Positions 1-9,675 are shown, counted from the stretch's first letter. The stretch: DNA of 64,000 bases from an endosymbiont of Galathealinum brachiosum (GCA_003349885.1 QFXC01000013.1:124001-188000), one strand, 5' to 3'. Notes: generated by a model not told the origin, from the sequence alone. Program-made: numbers and translations.

Positions 1-247
1 CACGCCAACACTCGGGACACCAGGTACCCCAGACATTAAACAACCAGACCTGACCTAACATATCAGCAGTTTTAACCACTTCAGATTCATTATATAAATC
101 AGGTACATTAATGGTGGGTGCTGCCCGACCTATAAATTCTGTTGGAATATCTCGCGGATTATATTCACCTGTATTGGTCTTGTTTAACATAAAAGCAAAA
201 CCGCCTATCATGATAAAAAAACCAGCTAATAGTAAATAACGAGCCAT
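1..247 (-). CDS. ccmG: CcmG/DsbE periplasmic thioredoxin, 3' end beyond window
   Basis: Partial gene; only the first 82 residues are inside the window. An N-terminal membrane anchor (about residues 4-21) is followed by a thioredoxin-like region with W-C-P-E-C at residues 76-80. In the CcmG family this pair reduces apocytochrome c or CcmH before haem attachment in the periplasm. The start codon overlaps the ccmF stop (TAATG), so translation is probably coupled, and it is the last visible gene of ccmCDEFG. The CPEC pair differs from the more usual C-x-x-C fillings but keeps both cysteines. The call rests on position in the operon plus anchor and motif. Confidence 0.9.
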   Translation of the reverse strand, partial: MARYLLLAGFFIMIGGFAFMLNKTNTGEYNPRDIPTEFIGRAAPTINVPDLYNESEVVKTADMLGQVWLFNVWGTWCPECWR

Positions 248-2220
248 TACACAGTCACCGTATTATTACTCTGAACTTCAGATGTTTTTAGCGCTTTACG
301 ATAACGCTTATCCGTCGCAGCGAGTAAACCACCAAATGCCATAATTAAAGAACCTAACCAGATCCAGCGAATAAACGGCTTGTGGTATAAACGTACACTC
401 CAGGCACCTTTACCATCCAGGTCTTCACCCAGTGATACATATAAGTCACGCCAGAAGCCCGGGTCAATACCGGCCTCTGTCATAGGCATACCACCGGCGT
501 TATACAAACGTTTTTGCGAATGTAATCGACCAATTTCCTTGCCCTGATAAAATGTTGTAAACCAGCCTTCTGCTGCTTTATAGTTAGGTCCGACTGCATT
601 TTGAACACCTTCAAAAAGGAATTCATATTCACCGATGCTATAGGACTGCCCTTTAACCAGGCGAATATCTTTTTCTGTGCTGTAAAGCGTTGTTAATGTA
701 ATGCCCACTACAAACATCGCTACGCCCATGTGGGCAAATGTCTGACCATAGAAACCACGAGGCGTATTAAGTAATGCCTGTAATTTATTCTGCTTACCGG
801 ACACCCTGTCAACGATACCTTGAGCACTGGTCATAGTTATCCAAACGGCTAACATAATTGCAACCACCGCACCCCACTTCACATCATCTATTAATGAATA
901 TGGAATGGCAGCGCCTAGAACAACACTCACTACAAATGGAATAAGTAATTTCTTACCCATTCTTTCCAGACTATCCTGTTTCCATCTAGCCAGTGCTGCC
1001 ACACCCAATAACAATGCAATAGGTATAGTTAATGGAACAAATAACGCATTAAAGTACGGAGGGCCTACTGAAATTTTACCTGCATCTAAAGCATCTAATG
1101 CTAATGGATAAAGCGTTCCCAATAAAATCGAAAATGCAGTAACGACTAGTAAAATATTATTAATTAATAAACCACCTTCTCGGCTCATCATATTTAACTT
1201 CACTGCACTACGAATTTGCGGTGCGCGGTATGTATACAGCGCAAGTGAACCACCCACAACCACAGCAAGGAATATTAAAATAAAGATACCTCGCTCCGGG
1301 TCATTCGCAAATGCATGCACTGACGTTAATACACCGGAGCGCACTAAAAATGTGCCTAATAAACTTAACGAGAACGCAAAGATTGCCAGCAATACCGTCC
1401 ATGCTTTAAACACACCGCGTTTTTCAGTTGCGGCTAAAGAATGTATTAATGCGGTACCGACTAACCAGGGCATAAAGGATGCGTTTTCTACCGGATCCCA
1501 GAACCACCAGCCGCCCCAGCCAAGCTCGTAATAAGCCCACCAGCTTCCAAGTGCAATACCAATGGTTAAAAATACCCAGGCAATGTTTGTCCAGGGGCGC
1601 GACCATTTAGCCCAGGCCGAATCAAGACGACCACCTAGCATCGCAGCTATAGCAAAAGCAAATGCCACAGAAAAACCAACATAACCCATATACAACATAG
1701 GCGGGTGAATGATTAAACCAAAATCCTGTAATAATGGATTTAAACTGCGACCTTCTAAAGCAGCAGGAAACATTCGATCAAATGGGTTAGACGTAAGTAA
1801 TGTAAATAATAAAAATCCGACACTCACTAGCCCCATAATGGCAATCACTCGACCGCGCATAATTAAAGGCATCGCACGACTAAACAACGCAACGGCTGCT
1901 GTCCACATTGCCAGAAACATAGTCCACAATAATAATGAACCTTCGTGGCCACCCCAGACAGATGATATTTTATAAATAACAGGTAATTCAGTATTAGACT
2001 GACGCGCTGTATAACCAACAGAAAAATCATCAGTTAAAAAAGCATACGTTAAACAGATGAAACTGATAACAATGAAAATGGTTTGTCCAATTGCAGCAGG
2101 AGCGGCTACTTCAACCCAGCTGGAGATTTTTTTCTGTGCACCTATTAACGGCACTGTGCCCTGAATAACCGCTAAACAAAGCGCAAGCACTAAAGCAAAA
2201 TGACCAATTTCAGGAATCAT
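247..2220 (-). CDS. ccmF: Cytochrome c haem lyase subunit CcmF
   Basis: A 657-residue polytopic inner-membrane protein of normal CcmF length. The tryptophan-rich haem-handling (WWD) motif is at about residues 231-247 (core WWFWDPVENASFMPW), followed by further hydrophobic segments and a large periplasmic loop before the last membrane segment. CcmF takes haem from holo-CcmE and, with CcmH and CcmG, attaches it to CxxCH sites of apocytochromes. The start overlaps the ccmE stop and the stop overlaps the ccmG start, both as TAATG, a tightly coupled operon. Nothing appears truncated. Confidence 0.97.
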   Translation of the reverse strand: MIPEIGHFALVLALCLAVIQGTVPLIGAQKKISSWVEVAAPAAIGQTIFIVISFICLTYAFLTDDFSVGYTARQSNTELPVIYKISSVWGGHEGSLLLWTMFLAMWTAAVALFSRAMPLIMRGRVIAIMGLVSVGFLLFTLLTSNPFDRMFPAALEGRSLNPLLQDFGLIIHPPMLYMGYVGFSVAFAFAIAAMLGGRLDSAWAKWSRPWTNIAWVFLTIGIALGSWWAYYELGWGGWWFWDPVENASFMPWLVGTALIHSLAATEKRGVFKAWTVLLAIFAFSLSLLGTFLVRSGVLTSVHAFANDPERGIFILIFLAVVVGGSLALYTYRAPQIRSAVKLNMMSREGGLLINNILLVVTAFSILLGTLYPLALDALDAGKISVGPPYFNALFVPLTIPIALLLGVAALARWKQDSLERMGKKLLIPFVVSVVLGAAIPYSLIDDVKWGAVVAIMLAVWITMTSAQGIVDRVSGKQNKLQALLNTPRGFYGQTFAHMGVAMFVVGITLTTLYSTEKDIRLVKGQSYSIGEYEFLFEGVQNAVGPNYKAAEGWFTTFYQGKEIGRLHSQKRLYNAGGMPMTEAGIDPGFWRDLYVSLGEDLDGKGAWSVRLYHKPFIRWIWLGSLIMAFGGLLAATDKRYRKALKTSEVQSNNTVTV

Positions 2221-2741
2221 TATTTTGAATCTCCAGTTGCTTCACTGCCGGGGTAAGGGTTACCTTGACCAACGGGAATACCTTCAGGATGTTTCATGGC
2301 TTCAATATCGTCTTCGTTCCATTTACCCGATTTTTTCAAAGCATCTGCCACTTCCGGTGGCATATAATTTTCATCATGTTTTGCCAGCACTTCTTCAGCT
2401 ACAAACACGTTATTTTTAATTACACCAGTTGCTACTATGCCCTGACCTTCACGGAATAGATCAGGTAATATTCCCTCATACATAACCGGATAGTTTTTTG
2501 CTCCATCGGTTAAATCAAAATCAATTCTCAGACTATTCGGGTCACGTTTAACACTGCCGGTAACAACCAGACCACCAATACGGAAACTGTGATTTTCTGG
2601 TGCTTTACCTTCTAATATTTCAGTCGGACTGAAAAAGTGATTAATGTTTTCGTTTAATGCCATCATTATTAGTGTAATAAATACACCGATACCGGCGACT
2701 AACATGGCTACAAACATCATTCGTTTTTGGCGGGCTGTCAT
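2220..2741 (-). CDS. ccmE: Cytochrome c maturation haem chaperone CcmE
   Basis: A 173-residue protein with one N-terminal membrane anchor (about residues 8-28) and a periplasmic OB-fold domain. The covalent haem-binding histidine is H122, with Y126 in the family HxxxY motif (K-H-D-E-N-Y). CcmE receives haem from CcmC/CcmD and hands it to CcmF. The C-terminal tail is polar and low-complexity, as is usual. It lies 146 bp downstream of ccmD, a wider gap than elsewhere in the operon, and that gap contains a hairpin. Confidence 0.97.
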   Translation of the reverse strand: MTARQKRMMFVAMLVAGIGVFITLIMMALNENINHFFSPTEILEGKAPENHSFRIGGLVVTGSVKRDPNSLRIDFDLTDGAKNYPVMYEGILPDLFREGQGIVATGVIKNNVFVAEEVLAKHDENYMPPEVADALKKSGKWNEDDIEAMKHPEGIPVGQGNPYPGSEATGDSK

Positions 2742-2774
2742 GTACTTCTCTCACGGTTACAGATTATTATTCTC

Positions 2775-2802
2775 CGTCCCATGCTAATTATTAGATGGGA
2801 CG
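2775..2802. other. Hairpin in the ccmD-ccmE gap
   Basis: CGTCCCAT (2775-2782) and ATGGGACG (2795-2802) form a perfect 8-bp stem with a 12-nt loop. No T-tract follows on either strand, so it is not an obvious terminator. It could be an RNA processing or stability element inside the ccm transcript. Confidence 0.4.
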
Positions 2803-2887
2803 ATGAAGTCAGATAATTATTTTTTCAGATAGTTCATATTATTAAACAATTATATATCTCAAAAACTAAAATCAATTTACATACTTT

Positions 2888-3070
2888 TTATGTGTCTTCC
2901 TGACGCTGCCGTTCCTGCTGGCGATACTTTATTTTTAACTCTTTAATAATGCTCTTTTTAGTAAATACAGGGCTAATTAAAATCCAGCCTAATACAACTA
3001 ATGCCAGACCATAAGATGACCATACATAAACGGCATAACCACCCATATGAAAAAATTCACTAGGACTCAT
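2888..3070 (-). CDS. ccmD: Haem exporter accessory protein CcmD
   Basis: A 60-residue protein with one membrane segment (about residues 15-34, after the family-typical F-x-M-G-G-Y-x-x-Y-V-W start) and a basic, glutamine-rich cytoplasmic tail. CcmD helps release holo-CcmE from the CcmABCD complex. Its start lies 11 nt inside the ccmC 3' end. Small size, motif and position between ccmC and ccmE make the call secure. Confidence 0.93.
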   Translation of the reverse strand: MSPSEFFHMGGYAVYVWSSYGLALVVLGWILISPVFTKKSIIKELKIKYRQQERQRQEDT

Positions 3071-3806
3071 TTTCTACAATCTCCTTCACCCAGCGCGTAT
3101 TTTGCTCACGGCGTAAAAGCTCACCCCGGGCACGCATTAATACAGACGCAGCATAATAAAGTTTAAATGATGTCGCCATCACCATCAGCGGTATTAACAT
3201 GGAAATATGCATTGATGGTTTATCAAATTTCGCCACTGTTGCTCCCTGATGCAAGGTACTCCACCACTCAACCGAGTAATGAATAATGGGGATATTAACC
3301 ACCCCCACGATTAACAGGATTGCACCTGCCCTCGCCGAATTTCTCGGATCTTCAATCGCAGCCTGTAACGCAATAAAACCTAAATAAAGAAACAGCAGTA
3401 TTAACTCGGAAGTTAAACGCGCATCCCACACCCAATAGGTTCCCCACATGGGTTTACCCCAGAGCGAACCAGTAACCAGTGCAAGAAAGGTAAATGCCGC
3501 ACCAATCGGTGCACTCACACTGGCCATTAAATCAGCCGTTTTAATTCGCCAGATTAAACCAACAGCAGCGGAGATAGCCATAACCATATAAACAAACATG
3601 GACATCCAGGCCGCAGGCACATGTATATACATAATACGATAACTCTCACCCTGCTGATAATCAGGTGGGGCGACTAACAGGCCGTAATACAAACCAACGA
3701 CCAATGACAGCAAAAAACTCCACATAAACCAGGGAATCATCTTTCCTGACATGATGTAGAAATTTTTCGGTGACGAAAATTTATGTACGATTGCGGGTAA
3801 TTTCAT
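3060..3806 (-). CDS. ccmC: Haem transporter/haem-handling protein CcmC
   Basis: A 248-residue protein with about six membrane segments, normal for CcmC. The WWD motif (core WGTYWVWDARLTSEL) is at about residues 117-131 and conserved histidines flank it in the I-H-V-P-A-A-W and later W-W-S-T-L-H-Q segments. CcmC presents haem to CcmE at the periplasmic face. It is the first gene of the ccmCDEFG run and is separated from ccmB by 212 bp holding a terminator, so it probably has its own promoter there. Confidence 0.96.
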   Translation of the reverse strand: MKLPAIVHKFSSPKNFYIMSGKMIPWFMWSFLLSLVVGLYYGLLVAPPDYQQGESYRIMYIHVPAAWMSMFVYMVMAISAAVGLIWRIKTADLMASVSAPIGAAFTFLALVTGSLWGKPMWGTYWVWDARLTSELILLFLYLGFIALQAAIEDPRNSARAGAILLIVGVVNIPIIHYSVEWWSTLHQGATVAKFDKPSMHISMLIPLMVMATSFKLYYAASVLMRARGELLRREQNTRWVKEIVENES

Positions 3807-3935
3807 AATTCTGCATATAAGTATTCGTTAATATAAGAGCATTTTTATCATAAATAAACATTGATATAACGCAATTGGTTAATTTCTGTTCTGCATTCTG
3901 ACATATCGTTACACTAAACGACCATCAGATAAAAC

Positions 3936-3969
3936 TAACACCTACAGGAGAATATCACTGTAGGTGTTA
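3936..3969 (-). terminator. Rho-independent terminator after ccmAB
   Basis: A 12-bp perfect inverted repeat (TAACACCTACAG / CTGTAGGTGTTA, arms 3936-3947 and 3958-3969) with a 10-nt loop. Read on the minus strand it ends in GTTTTA, and it starts 49 bp after the ccmB stop. It separates ccmAB from ccmCDEFG. Confidence 0.7.
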
Positions 3970-4018
3970 ACTTTAGCTGACGATCAGGGGTACGAGACTA
4001 ATATTTTCTACAATATAC

Positions 4019-4714
4019 TTACTCGACACTAATCTTTAAAGCCGTCGCAGCAGCTAAAGGGGCAAGGGTTACCGATAACACCAGTAAAGCCCCTAAAAAG
4101 TACAACTGACCTTTAATCTCCAGCCCGGCCATACTCGCATCCACCGCACTGGCAGAAAATATTAAAACCGGAATATACAGGGGAAGCACTAACAAAGACA
4201 GCAACATACCGCCCCGGTTCAATCCTAAGGTTAATGCCATGCCGATTGCACCTACCAAACTCAATATAGGGGTACCTAATAACAGGGTTAACATCAGGGT
4301 CATAATGCCCTCACCAGGTAAAAACATAAAAAGTCCAAGCAGAGGTGCCAGAAGTATTATCGGCACACCGGTCACCAGCCAGTGACTGATTATTTTAGCC
4401 AGTACCATAAGCGCATTAGAATGCGGGCTAAGCATTATCTGCTCCAGGGTACCGTCCTCAAAATCCGACTTAAACAGGGTATCGAGTGATAACATCGCTG
4501 CAAGAAGCGCTGCTACCCAGATAACTCCCGGCGCCATGGTCTGCAGTAGCTGTTTTTCCGGTGATACACCTAATGGAAACAGTGTTACCACAATGACAAA
4601 AAACAGCAGCGGATTTAATAATTCATTTCGATGTCGATATGACAACATCAGATCACGTTTAATCAGAGAAATAAACGCGCTCATTGTAGAGGGTGTTTGT
4701 AATGAAGCACTCAT
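4019..4714 (-). CDS. ccmB: Haem exporter membrane subunit CcmB
   Basis: A 231-residue integral membrane protein with about six hydrophobic segments and the family F-x-x-D-x-x-x-G-T-L-E-Q motif near residue 90. CcmB is the permease of the CcmAB ABC unit, whose ATPase drives release of holo-CcmE from CcmCD. The start overlaps the ccmA stop as ATGA, so the two are translationally coupled. Length is normal and nothing appears damaged. Confidence 0.96.
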   Translation of the reverse strand: MSASLQTPSTMSAFISLIKRDLMLSYRHRNELLNPLLFFVIVVTLFPLGVSPEKQLLQTMAPGVIWVAALLAAMLSLDTLFKSDFEDGTLEQIMLSPHSNALMVLAKIISHWLVTGVPIILLAPLLGLFMFLPGEGIMTLMLTLLLGTPILSLVGAIGMALTLGLNRGGMLLSLLVLPLYIPVLIFSASAVDASMAGLEIKGQLYFLGALLVLSVTLAPLAAATALKISVE

Positions 4715-5364
4715 ACAAGCGGCTCCAGCTGGGTATTTGGCAAAACAAGTTTACGTTGTTCACCCGCAGCTATTGTGACTGGCTGATGTGAGGTAATAAC
4801 CAGCATGCCACCATTGTTGATATGTTGTGTAAATAGAGCTTCCAGCATACCCACTGCATTTACATCCAGAGATGTATAAGGTTCATCTAAAATCCAGCAT
4901 TTAGCACGGGTTAAAAATAGTTGAGCCAGTGCTACACGGCGCTTTTGCCCCGCTGACAACTGAGCACAGGGAATATCTTCAAAACCGTAAAGCCCTACCT
5001 GATATAACGCTTCTTCAATACCGTTCTCTGTTTTACTGCCGTGTAAAGACTTCGCCATACATAGATTTTCTATGGGTGTTAACTCAAATTTTATTGCTGC
5101 ACGGTGCCCCAGAAAAAGCAGATTCTCAAAATAATCAGATTCTGCATGATGTATTTTACGCCCCTGCCATAACACCTCACCTTCTAACGGCTGAGCCAAT
5201 CCGGCCATAATACGTAACAGGCTGGTTTTACCGCTACCATTTTTACCTTCAACACGTAACATCTGGCCCGGGCACAGCTCAAAATCAAGACCTGTGAACA
5301 GATCTCGATAACCTCGGGTACAACTAACGGATTTAAGGTATAAACCGGCGGTGGCGTCGGTCAT
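4711..5364 (-). CDS. ccmA: Haem exporter ATP-binding subunit CcmA
   Basis: A 217-residue ABC ATPase: Walker A GKNGSGKT at residues 40-47, the ABC signature LSAGQKRR, and Walker B ending ILDEP followed by the D-loop S-L-D. CcmA powers the CcmABCD haem-release step. It is the first gene of ccmAB and is transcribed away from the outer-membrane gene at 5588, with 223 bp between that must hold both promoters. Confidence 0.96.
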   Translation of the reverse strand: MTDATAGLYLKSVSCTRGYRDLFTGLDFELCPGQMLRVEGKNGSGKTSLLRIMAGLAQPLEGEVLWQGRKIHHAESDYFENLLFLGHRAAIKFELTPIENLCMAKSLHGSKTENGIEEALYQVGLYGFEDIPCAQLSAGQKRRVALAQLFLTRAKCWILDEPYTSLDVNAVGMLEALFTQHINNGGMLVITSHQPVTIAAGEQRKLVLPNTQLEPLV

Positions 5365-5587
5365 GGATGCATTTCCTGCTTTCTACTGAATTTTACTGAT
5401 GGCGATTTTACAGGGAATTTACCGGAATAAACAGAAATGAATAAACCAGCGATAACGGTTTGTTTGACTTATCCCAAGTTTCAAAGTGATTTACCTCTAA
5501 TTTTTTAAAATATACCCTGTTTTCCTGACATATTTTATTTGCGAATACCTATACTATATAAACTAACTCTACAAAAATCACATACTT

Positions 5588-6907
5588 ATGACACGATACA
5601 TCACGCCGTTACTTGTTTTACTGATACTTTCATCTCAACCCGTATTTGCAAATACAGCAGCTTTTGACCTCAAACACCTTCAATCCCTGTTTGAGAGTTA
5701 CAAACGAGGACAGTCATATAAGTACGCCAAAACATATCAGGCTGAGATGGAAGGTGATCCGTATTTTGATTACCTTTTTGGTGTTTCAGCGATAGATACC
5801 GGGCATGCAAGCGAAGGTACATTTGCTCTGGAACGTGTATTACTGGTTTTTCCAGATGATCAGGTCGCTCGCCTTGAGCTGGCTCGTGGTTACTTCATAT
5901 TGCAGGAGTATTCACTTTCAGGAAAAACCTTCGAAGCGGTTCTGAAAACCAACCCACCGACAAAGGTCAGGGACACCGCTCTGGCATACCTGGATAAAAT
6001 TCGTATCAGTGAATCACGTTACCGCCCTACTCATAGTGGCTTTGTAGAGTTTTCACTCGGTAATGATGACAATGTAAATGCCGGACTGGATGAAGGCACA
6101 ACATTCATTATTACTCTCGATCCAGACAGTTTTGGACAGGATGATAATTTTAGCTCACTGGCTGGCGGCTGGACTTATGCTCACCCATTTACTCCTGGCT
6201 GGTTATTTGAGTCAACGCTTTCGGGTAACTTTCGTAAAAATGCAGAATTAGATCAGTTCGACACTACTACCGGCACACTTCAGGTTGGCATCACTCACCT
6301 GCAGGCATCGAGCAAATATAAAGCAGAGTTAATCAATCAGCAGTTCAATTTAGATGGTGAAAGTTATCGCTCACTCAACGGACTAAATTTAAACTGGCAA
6401 TATACTGTTTCACAGCAGTCCAGCTTTAATACCGCTCTGCAATACGCCCAGCTGGATTACCCGGATTTGAGCATAAAAAACTCTGACCTAATAACACTGG
6501 GCATGAATTATACCCATGCTTTCGCTGCTTATCTTCAACCTATACTCTTCTCCACGTTAAGTCTGGGAACAGAAATGGCTGAAGAGGATACAAATCCAGG
6601 CGCTCTTTCAGAAACAGAACGTGACATATACAGCTTACGTCTTGGTGTCGTTTTAAATTTCACCAACACACTTGCATTACAAACATCTATCGGCACACAA
6701 AATAGTGCTTATGCCGCAGGCTCTGCTTTACAACCTGACACAAAACGTGAAGACGATTACAACACAGCTAACTTAAAACTAATCTGGGCATTTGCCCGTA
6801 AATGGCGACTCGACACACAGTTTGCCTATAGCGATAACAGCTCAACTGAAGACCTGAAAAACTATGAGCGTAACGTGACCAGCATGACCGTAAATTACAC
6901 ATTTTAA
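5588..6907 (+). CDS. Outer-membrane TPR/beta-barrel protein, Slam-like
   Basis: A 439-residue protein with a clear signal peptide (cleavage after about residue 21, V-F-A). Residues about 30-150 look like TPR helices (segments rich in ALERVL, LELARGYF, SGKTFEAVL). The rest alternates aromatic and polar residues like a beta-barrel and ends in Y-T-F, an outer-membrane terminal signature. This matches the general plan of surface lipoprotein assembly modifier (DUF560) proteins, which move cargo to the cell surface, but the family is inferred from layout only. No strong ribosome site precedes the ATG. The FecR/LysM gene follows 96 bp later and may be its partner. Confidence 0.6.
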   Translation: MTRYITPLLVLLILSSQPVFANTAAFDLKHLQSLFESYKRGQSYKYAKTYQAEMEGDPYFDYLFGVSAIDTGHASEGTFALERVLLVFPDDQVARLELARGYFILQEYSLSGKTFEAVLKTNPPTKVRDTALAYLDKIRISESRYRPTHSGFVEFSLGNDDNVNAGLDEGTTFIITLDPDSFGQDDNFSSLAGGWTYAHPFTPGWLFESTLSGNFRKNAELDQFDTTTGTLQVGITHLQASSKYKAELINQQFNLDGESYRSLNGLNLNWQYTVSQQSSFNTALQYAQLDYPDLSIKNSDLITLGMNYTHAFAAYLQPILFSTLSLGTEMAEEDTNPGALSETERDIYSLRLGVVLNFTNTLALQTSIGTQNSAYAAGSALQPDTKREDDYNTANLKLIWAFARKWRLDTQFAYSDNSSTEDLKNYERNVTSMTVNYTF

Positions 6908-7003
6908 AATAATAGAAACAGTGACTACCAGAGTCCTGCAACACTAATCAGGATGAGAACTGAAATTTTTCAAGGCAGAAAATATTTATACCCGGAGATA
7001 CTT

Positions 7004-8998
7004 ATGTATAAAACTATTAATACAAAATATTTAATCAGCCTGCTACTCATCAGCAGCCTTTTTACCACAGAGTTATACGCGGGTATTTCTAATGGCACTC
7101 ACTGGATTATCAAACCCGGTGATTCACTCTATAAAATTGCTCGTACTGTTTTTCCAGACAGCGCTAAACAACAGGCTAAATTACGTAAAGAGCTGGTTAG
7201 CCAAAACCCGATTGCATTTAAAAATGGAGCAGGAAATATTTCCGTAGGCGACAAATTACAATTACCAGATTTTGCTATTAAACAAAATAAACCTGCCATC
7301 AAAGTTGCTCCTGTTGTTGCCGCAAAGAAAATACCAGCCACAAACAATACAACTAGCAAACCCATCATAAAGAATGTAACTACCGCTGCCCCGGTAGATA
7401 AACTTCAAACTACAACAGATCAACTTATAACACCTGATCCAGCAGATATTATCGGTAAAGTCATTATCAATGTGGGTGACCTTAATGCTCAAAACAGGGG
7501 TGCAATGCGAAAGTTAAATCGTCGCTCATCTATCTACAAAGGTGATACTATTTCGACGGGTGGTAAAAGCCTTACACAAATTCGTTTGAAAGATGGCGCA
7601 TTATTATCACTGCGCCCACACACAGAAATCAAAATTGCTGAATTTCGATATAACGGAAGAGAAGATGGTAGCGAACAAAGCATCCTGGAGTTATTAAAAG
7701 GCGGGTTCCGCACTATTACTGGTGTTATCGGGCATAGAAACAAACAGAACTATCAGGTTAGAACCAGTGTTGCCACTATCGGTATTCGAGGCACTCATTA
7801 CTCACTGGTATTGTGTCAGCAATCAAGCTGCAGTGATGGCGATAATAATGTAGACGATGGTTTATATGGTGGTGTTGCCGACGGCAGTATTGTGATTGAA
7901 AACCAGACAGGTATACACCAGTTTAATAATGACCAGTTTTTCAAACTGACTTCTTCCAGTGCAATACCAGTTGAGTTTTTAACGCCTCCATCTGTTTTCA
8001 CACTGAAAAACAACGGTGGAAAATTTGCTAGTCTGAAAAAAAGCAAACACATTCCAAGTAAAGACGTAAATGCAAGAGCACGACGTTTAGCCGTTATCAT
8101 ACAACCCAACCAACTCGACCCTGTAAAACCACCAAAGCCTCTTATTGGTGATTTAAACACTCCACCAGTCGCAGAATTTCAACCCGATCTGGCACCGGAT
8201 GGCGCAGGCATGCTGCTGGCTTTCAACCAGTCTACAATCAATACGGCGATTACAGGCACTTCCGCATCCGTTATTATCGCTCCGAACAATAACAACCAGA
8301 TCATATTAGGCCCGAACCGCACTCCCGTTGCCGGCCGTGAAATTTCAGCCAATGAAACCGGTGAGCTGGTAAACCATGAATTAGTCATGACATCACCTGA
8401 AGGCTCATTCGCCACGCTTGTTCCATCAAGTATTGGAGGCAGCGCAGCACTTGGTGTTAACTGGGGTCGATGGAATGGTGATTTTATCCTGCTGGAAAAC
8501 GGTGCACGAGTACCGACTAAGGATAATTTCCACTACATATACACTGAAAACCTGACCACACCAACCCAGCTGGCAAATCTGGGCGGTATAAAAGGTGCTT
8601 CGGTTACCTATACAGCCGTAGATGGCACTTTACCGACTAATCATCTGGGAGATGTAGGCTCAAATCTAGCCACTATAAATATGGGTGCTGACTTTATCGC
8701 TCAGGAAATAACATTTTATGACGTAGATACTTCTATAACGACCTCAAATGGTACTGCTTTTTTTCAGGCTGGTATTATCAGCCCTGTCGCATTTCAGGAC
8801 CTGAGTCGTGATTTTGCCATTACAGGCACATCATGTGATAACGGCAGCGGCTGCACGGGAACAGCCAATGTATTATTCGTTGGATCTGAAGCAGCCGGTG
8901 CCATCACTTCTTATCAAATTCATGATGATAATGGCCAGGGGGGTATATCTGGTACTGCATTACTCGCTGAAGGTCAGGGACAAACCCCAATTCAATAA
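7004..8998 (+). CDS. LysM- and FecR-domain exported protein
   Basis: A 664-residue protein. I place the start at 7004, behind a GGAG ribosome site and directly before a signal peptide ending about residue 28; an upstream in-frame ATG at 6953 would bury the signal. A LysM segment (GDSLYKIARTVFPD to GDKLQLPD) spans about residues 37-90 and should bind peptidoglycan. A FecR-type domain follows (about residues 155-275) with the hallmark ATIGIRGT. The C-terminal ~330 residues are Thr/Ala/Asn-rich and unrecognised. Such FecR proteins often accompany surface or secretion systems rather than iron-citrate signalling; the role here is inferred from the barrel gene upstream. Confidence 0.65.
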   Translation: MYKTINTKYLISLLLISSLFTTELYAGISNGTHWIIKPGDSLYKIARTVFPDSAKQQAKLRKELVSQNPIAFKNGAGNISVGDKLQLPDFAIKQNKPAIKVAPVVAAKKIPATNNTTSKPIIKNVTTAAPVDKLQTTTDQLITPDPADIIGKVIINVGDLNAQNRGAMRKLNRRSSIYKGDTISTGGKSLTQIRLKDGALLSLRPHTEIKIAEFRYNGREDGSEQSILELLKGGFRTITGVIGHRNKQNYQVRTSVATIGIRGTHYSLVLCQQSSCSDGDNNVDDGLYGGVADGSIVIENQTGIHQFNNDQFFKLTSSSAIPVEFLTPPSVFTLKNNGGKFASLKKSKHIPSKDVNARARRLAVIIQPNQLDPVKPPKPLIGDLNTPPVAEFQPDLAPDGAGMLLAFNQSTINTAITGTSASVIIAPNNNNQIILGPNRTPVAGREISANETGELVNHELVMTSPEGSFATLVPSSIGGSAALGVNWGRWNGDFILLENGARVPTKDNFHYIYTENLTTPTQLANLGGIKGASVTYTAVDGTLPTNHLGDVGSNLATINMGADFIAQEITFYDVDTSITTSNGTAFFQAGIISPVAFQDLSRDFAITGTSCDNGSGCTGTANVLFVGSEAAGAITSYQIHDDNGQGGISGTALLAEGQGQTPIQ

Positions 8999-9058
8999 AC
9001 GACTAGCCTTGTCCTGACTTTATAAATGATAAAAAATCAGGGCAGGCTGGCTAACGCT

Positions 9059-9079
9059 ATATTGGTAATTTACCAATAT
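9059..9079. promoter_or_regulatory. Perfect 21-bp palindrome between FecR and the next gene
   Basis: ATATTGGTAA (9059-9068) and TTACCAATAT (9070-9079) mirror each other around one base. It lies 60 bp after the FecR-gene stop and 44 bp before the next ATG. A dimeric regulator site is plausible. An imperfect G+C-rich hairpin (about 9005-9052) just before it could end the upstream transcript. Confidence 0.35.
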
Positions 9080-9123
9080 TTCGTATACCCTTCACCGCTC
9101 TAAAAACACCTAAGTAAACAACC

Positions 9124-9516
9124 ATGTCAAAAATACCCGACTATACCAAATCTGAAATCTGGACCATTGAAAGCACCCTGAAAGAACGCTGGGGTAAAGA
9201 AAACGAGATTGAGCTGCAATTTGCAGATACTGAAATCCGTTTACATATGGGTGACAGGGAAACGACAGAATGTCCGGCTATTATCTGGCAACATGAAGGT
9301 TGTAATTTTATTATTTTCAAATCCGGCATACAAAGTTACCGCTGCCAGTTTTTCTATAAAGGTTACCAGCAATACGGGACAGGACAACATGAGTATGACG
9401 ATATCGGTGACTGTATTATCTCTTTACTACAGGTTCAATCTGACCAGAATCGTGAAGCTCAAATAGAAGAAGAAAACAGCGATGGCAGTCTGCCACGTGG
9501 CACTCAGGTAAAATAA
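9124..9516 (+). CDS. Small cytoplasmic protein of unknown function
   Basis: A 130-residue acidic protein with no signal peptide or membrane segment. Its N-terminal 35 residues look helical and charged; the middle, with three spaced cysteines, looks like beta-strands (E-I-R-L-H-M, C-P-A-I-I-W, C-N-F-I-I-F-K); the tail is Glu/Gln-rich and disordered. I do not recognise a family. Codon use resembles the neighbours and the frame is open throughout, so it is probably real. No clear ribosome site precedes the ATG. Confidence 0.5.
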   Translation: MSKIPDYTKSEIWTIESTLKERWGKENEIELQFADTEIRLHMGDRETTECPAIIWQHEGCNFIIFKSGIQSYRCQFFYKGYQQYGTGQHEYDDIGDCIISLLQVQSDQNREAQIEEENSDGSLPRGTQVK

Positions 9517-9603
9517 CCTCAAAATACGACACCAACATTACTCGTGATGTGATCAATTTCTTTAAACCGAAACTTTTCATACTATGTATTGTTATGACAC
9601 ATA

Positions 9604-9675
9604 CCCCTCGGGGACAGAGCATCTTTCCCGCTCTGTCCCCTTCATTGATACCACCAACAGTTGTACAAAGCCTGT
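9604..9675 (-). repeat. Partial copy of the two-hairpin dispersed repeat
   Basis: GGGGACAGAGC (9610-9620) and GCTCTGTCCCC (9630-9640) form an 11-bp perfect hairpin. The following ATACCACCA-ACAG matches the spacer of the copies near 21.1 and 50.6 kb, in the same orientation as the 50.6-kb copy. Only one hairpin and a degraded part of the spacer are present. It fills much of the 392-bp gap before the phosphofructokinase gene. A perfect TATAAT at 9742-9747 may be part of that gene's promoter, but no good -35 goes with it. Confidence 0.6.
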
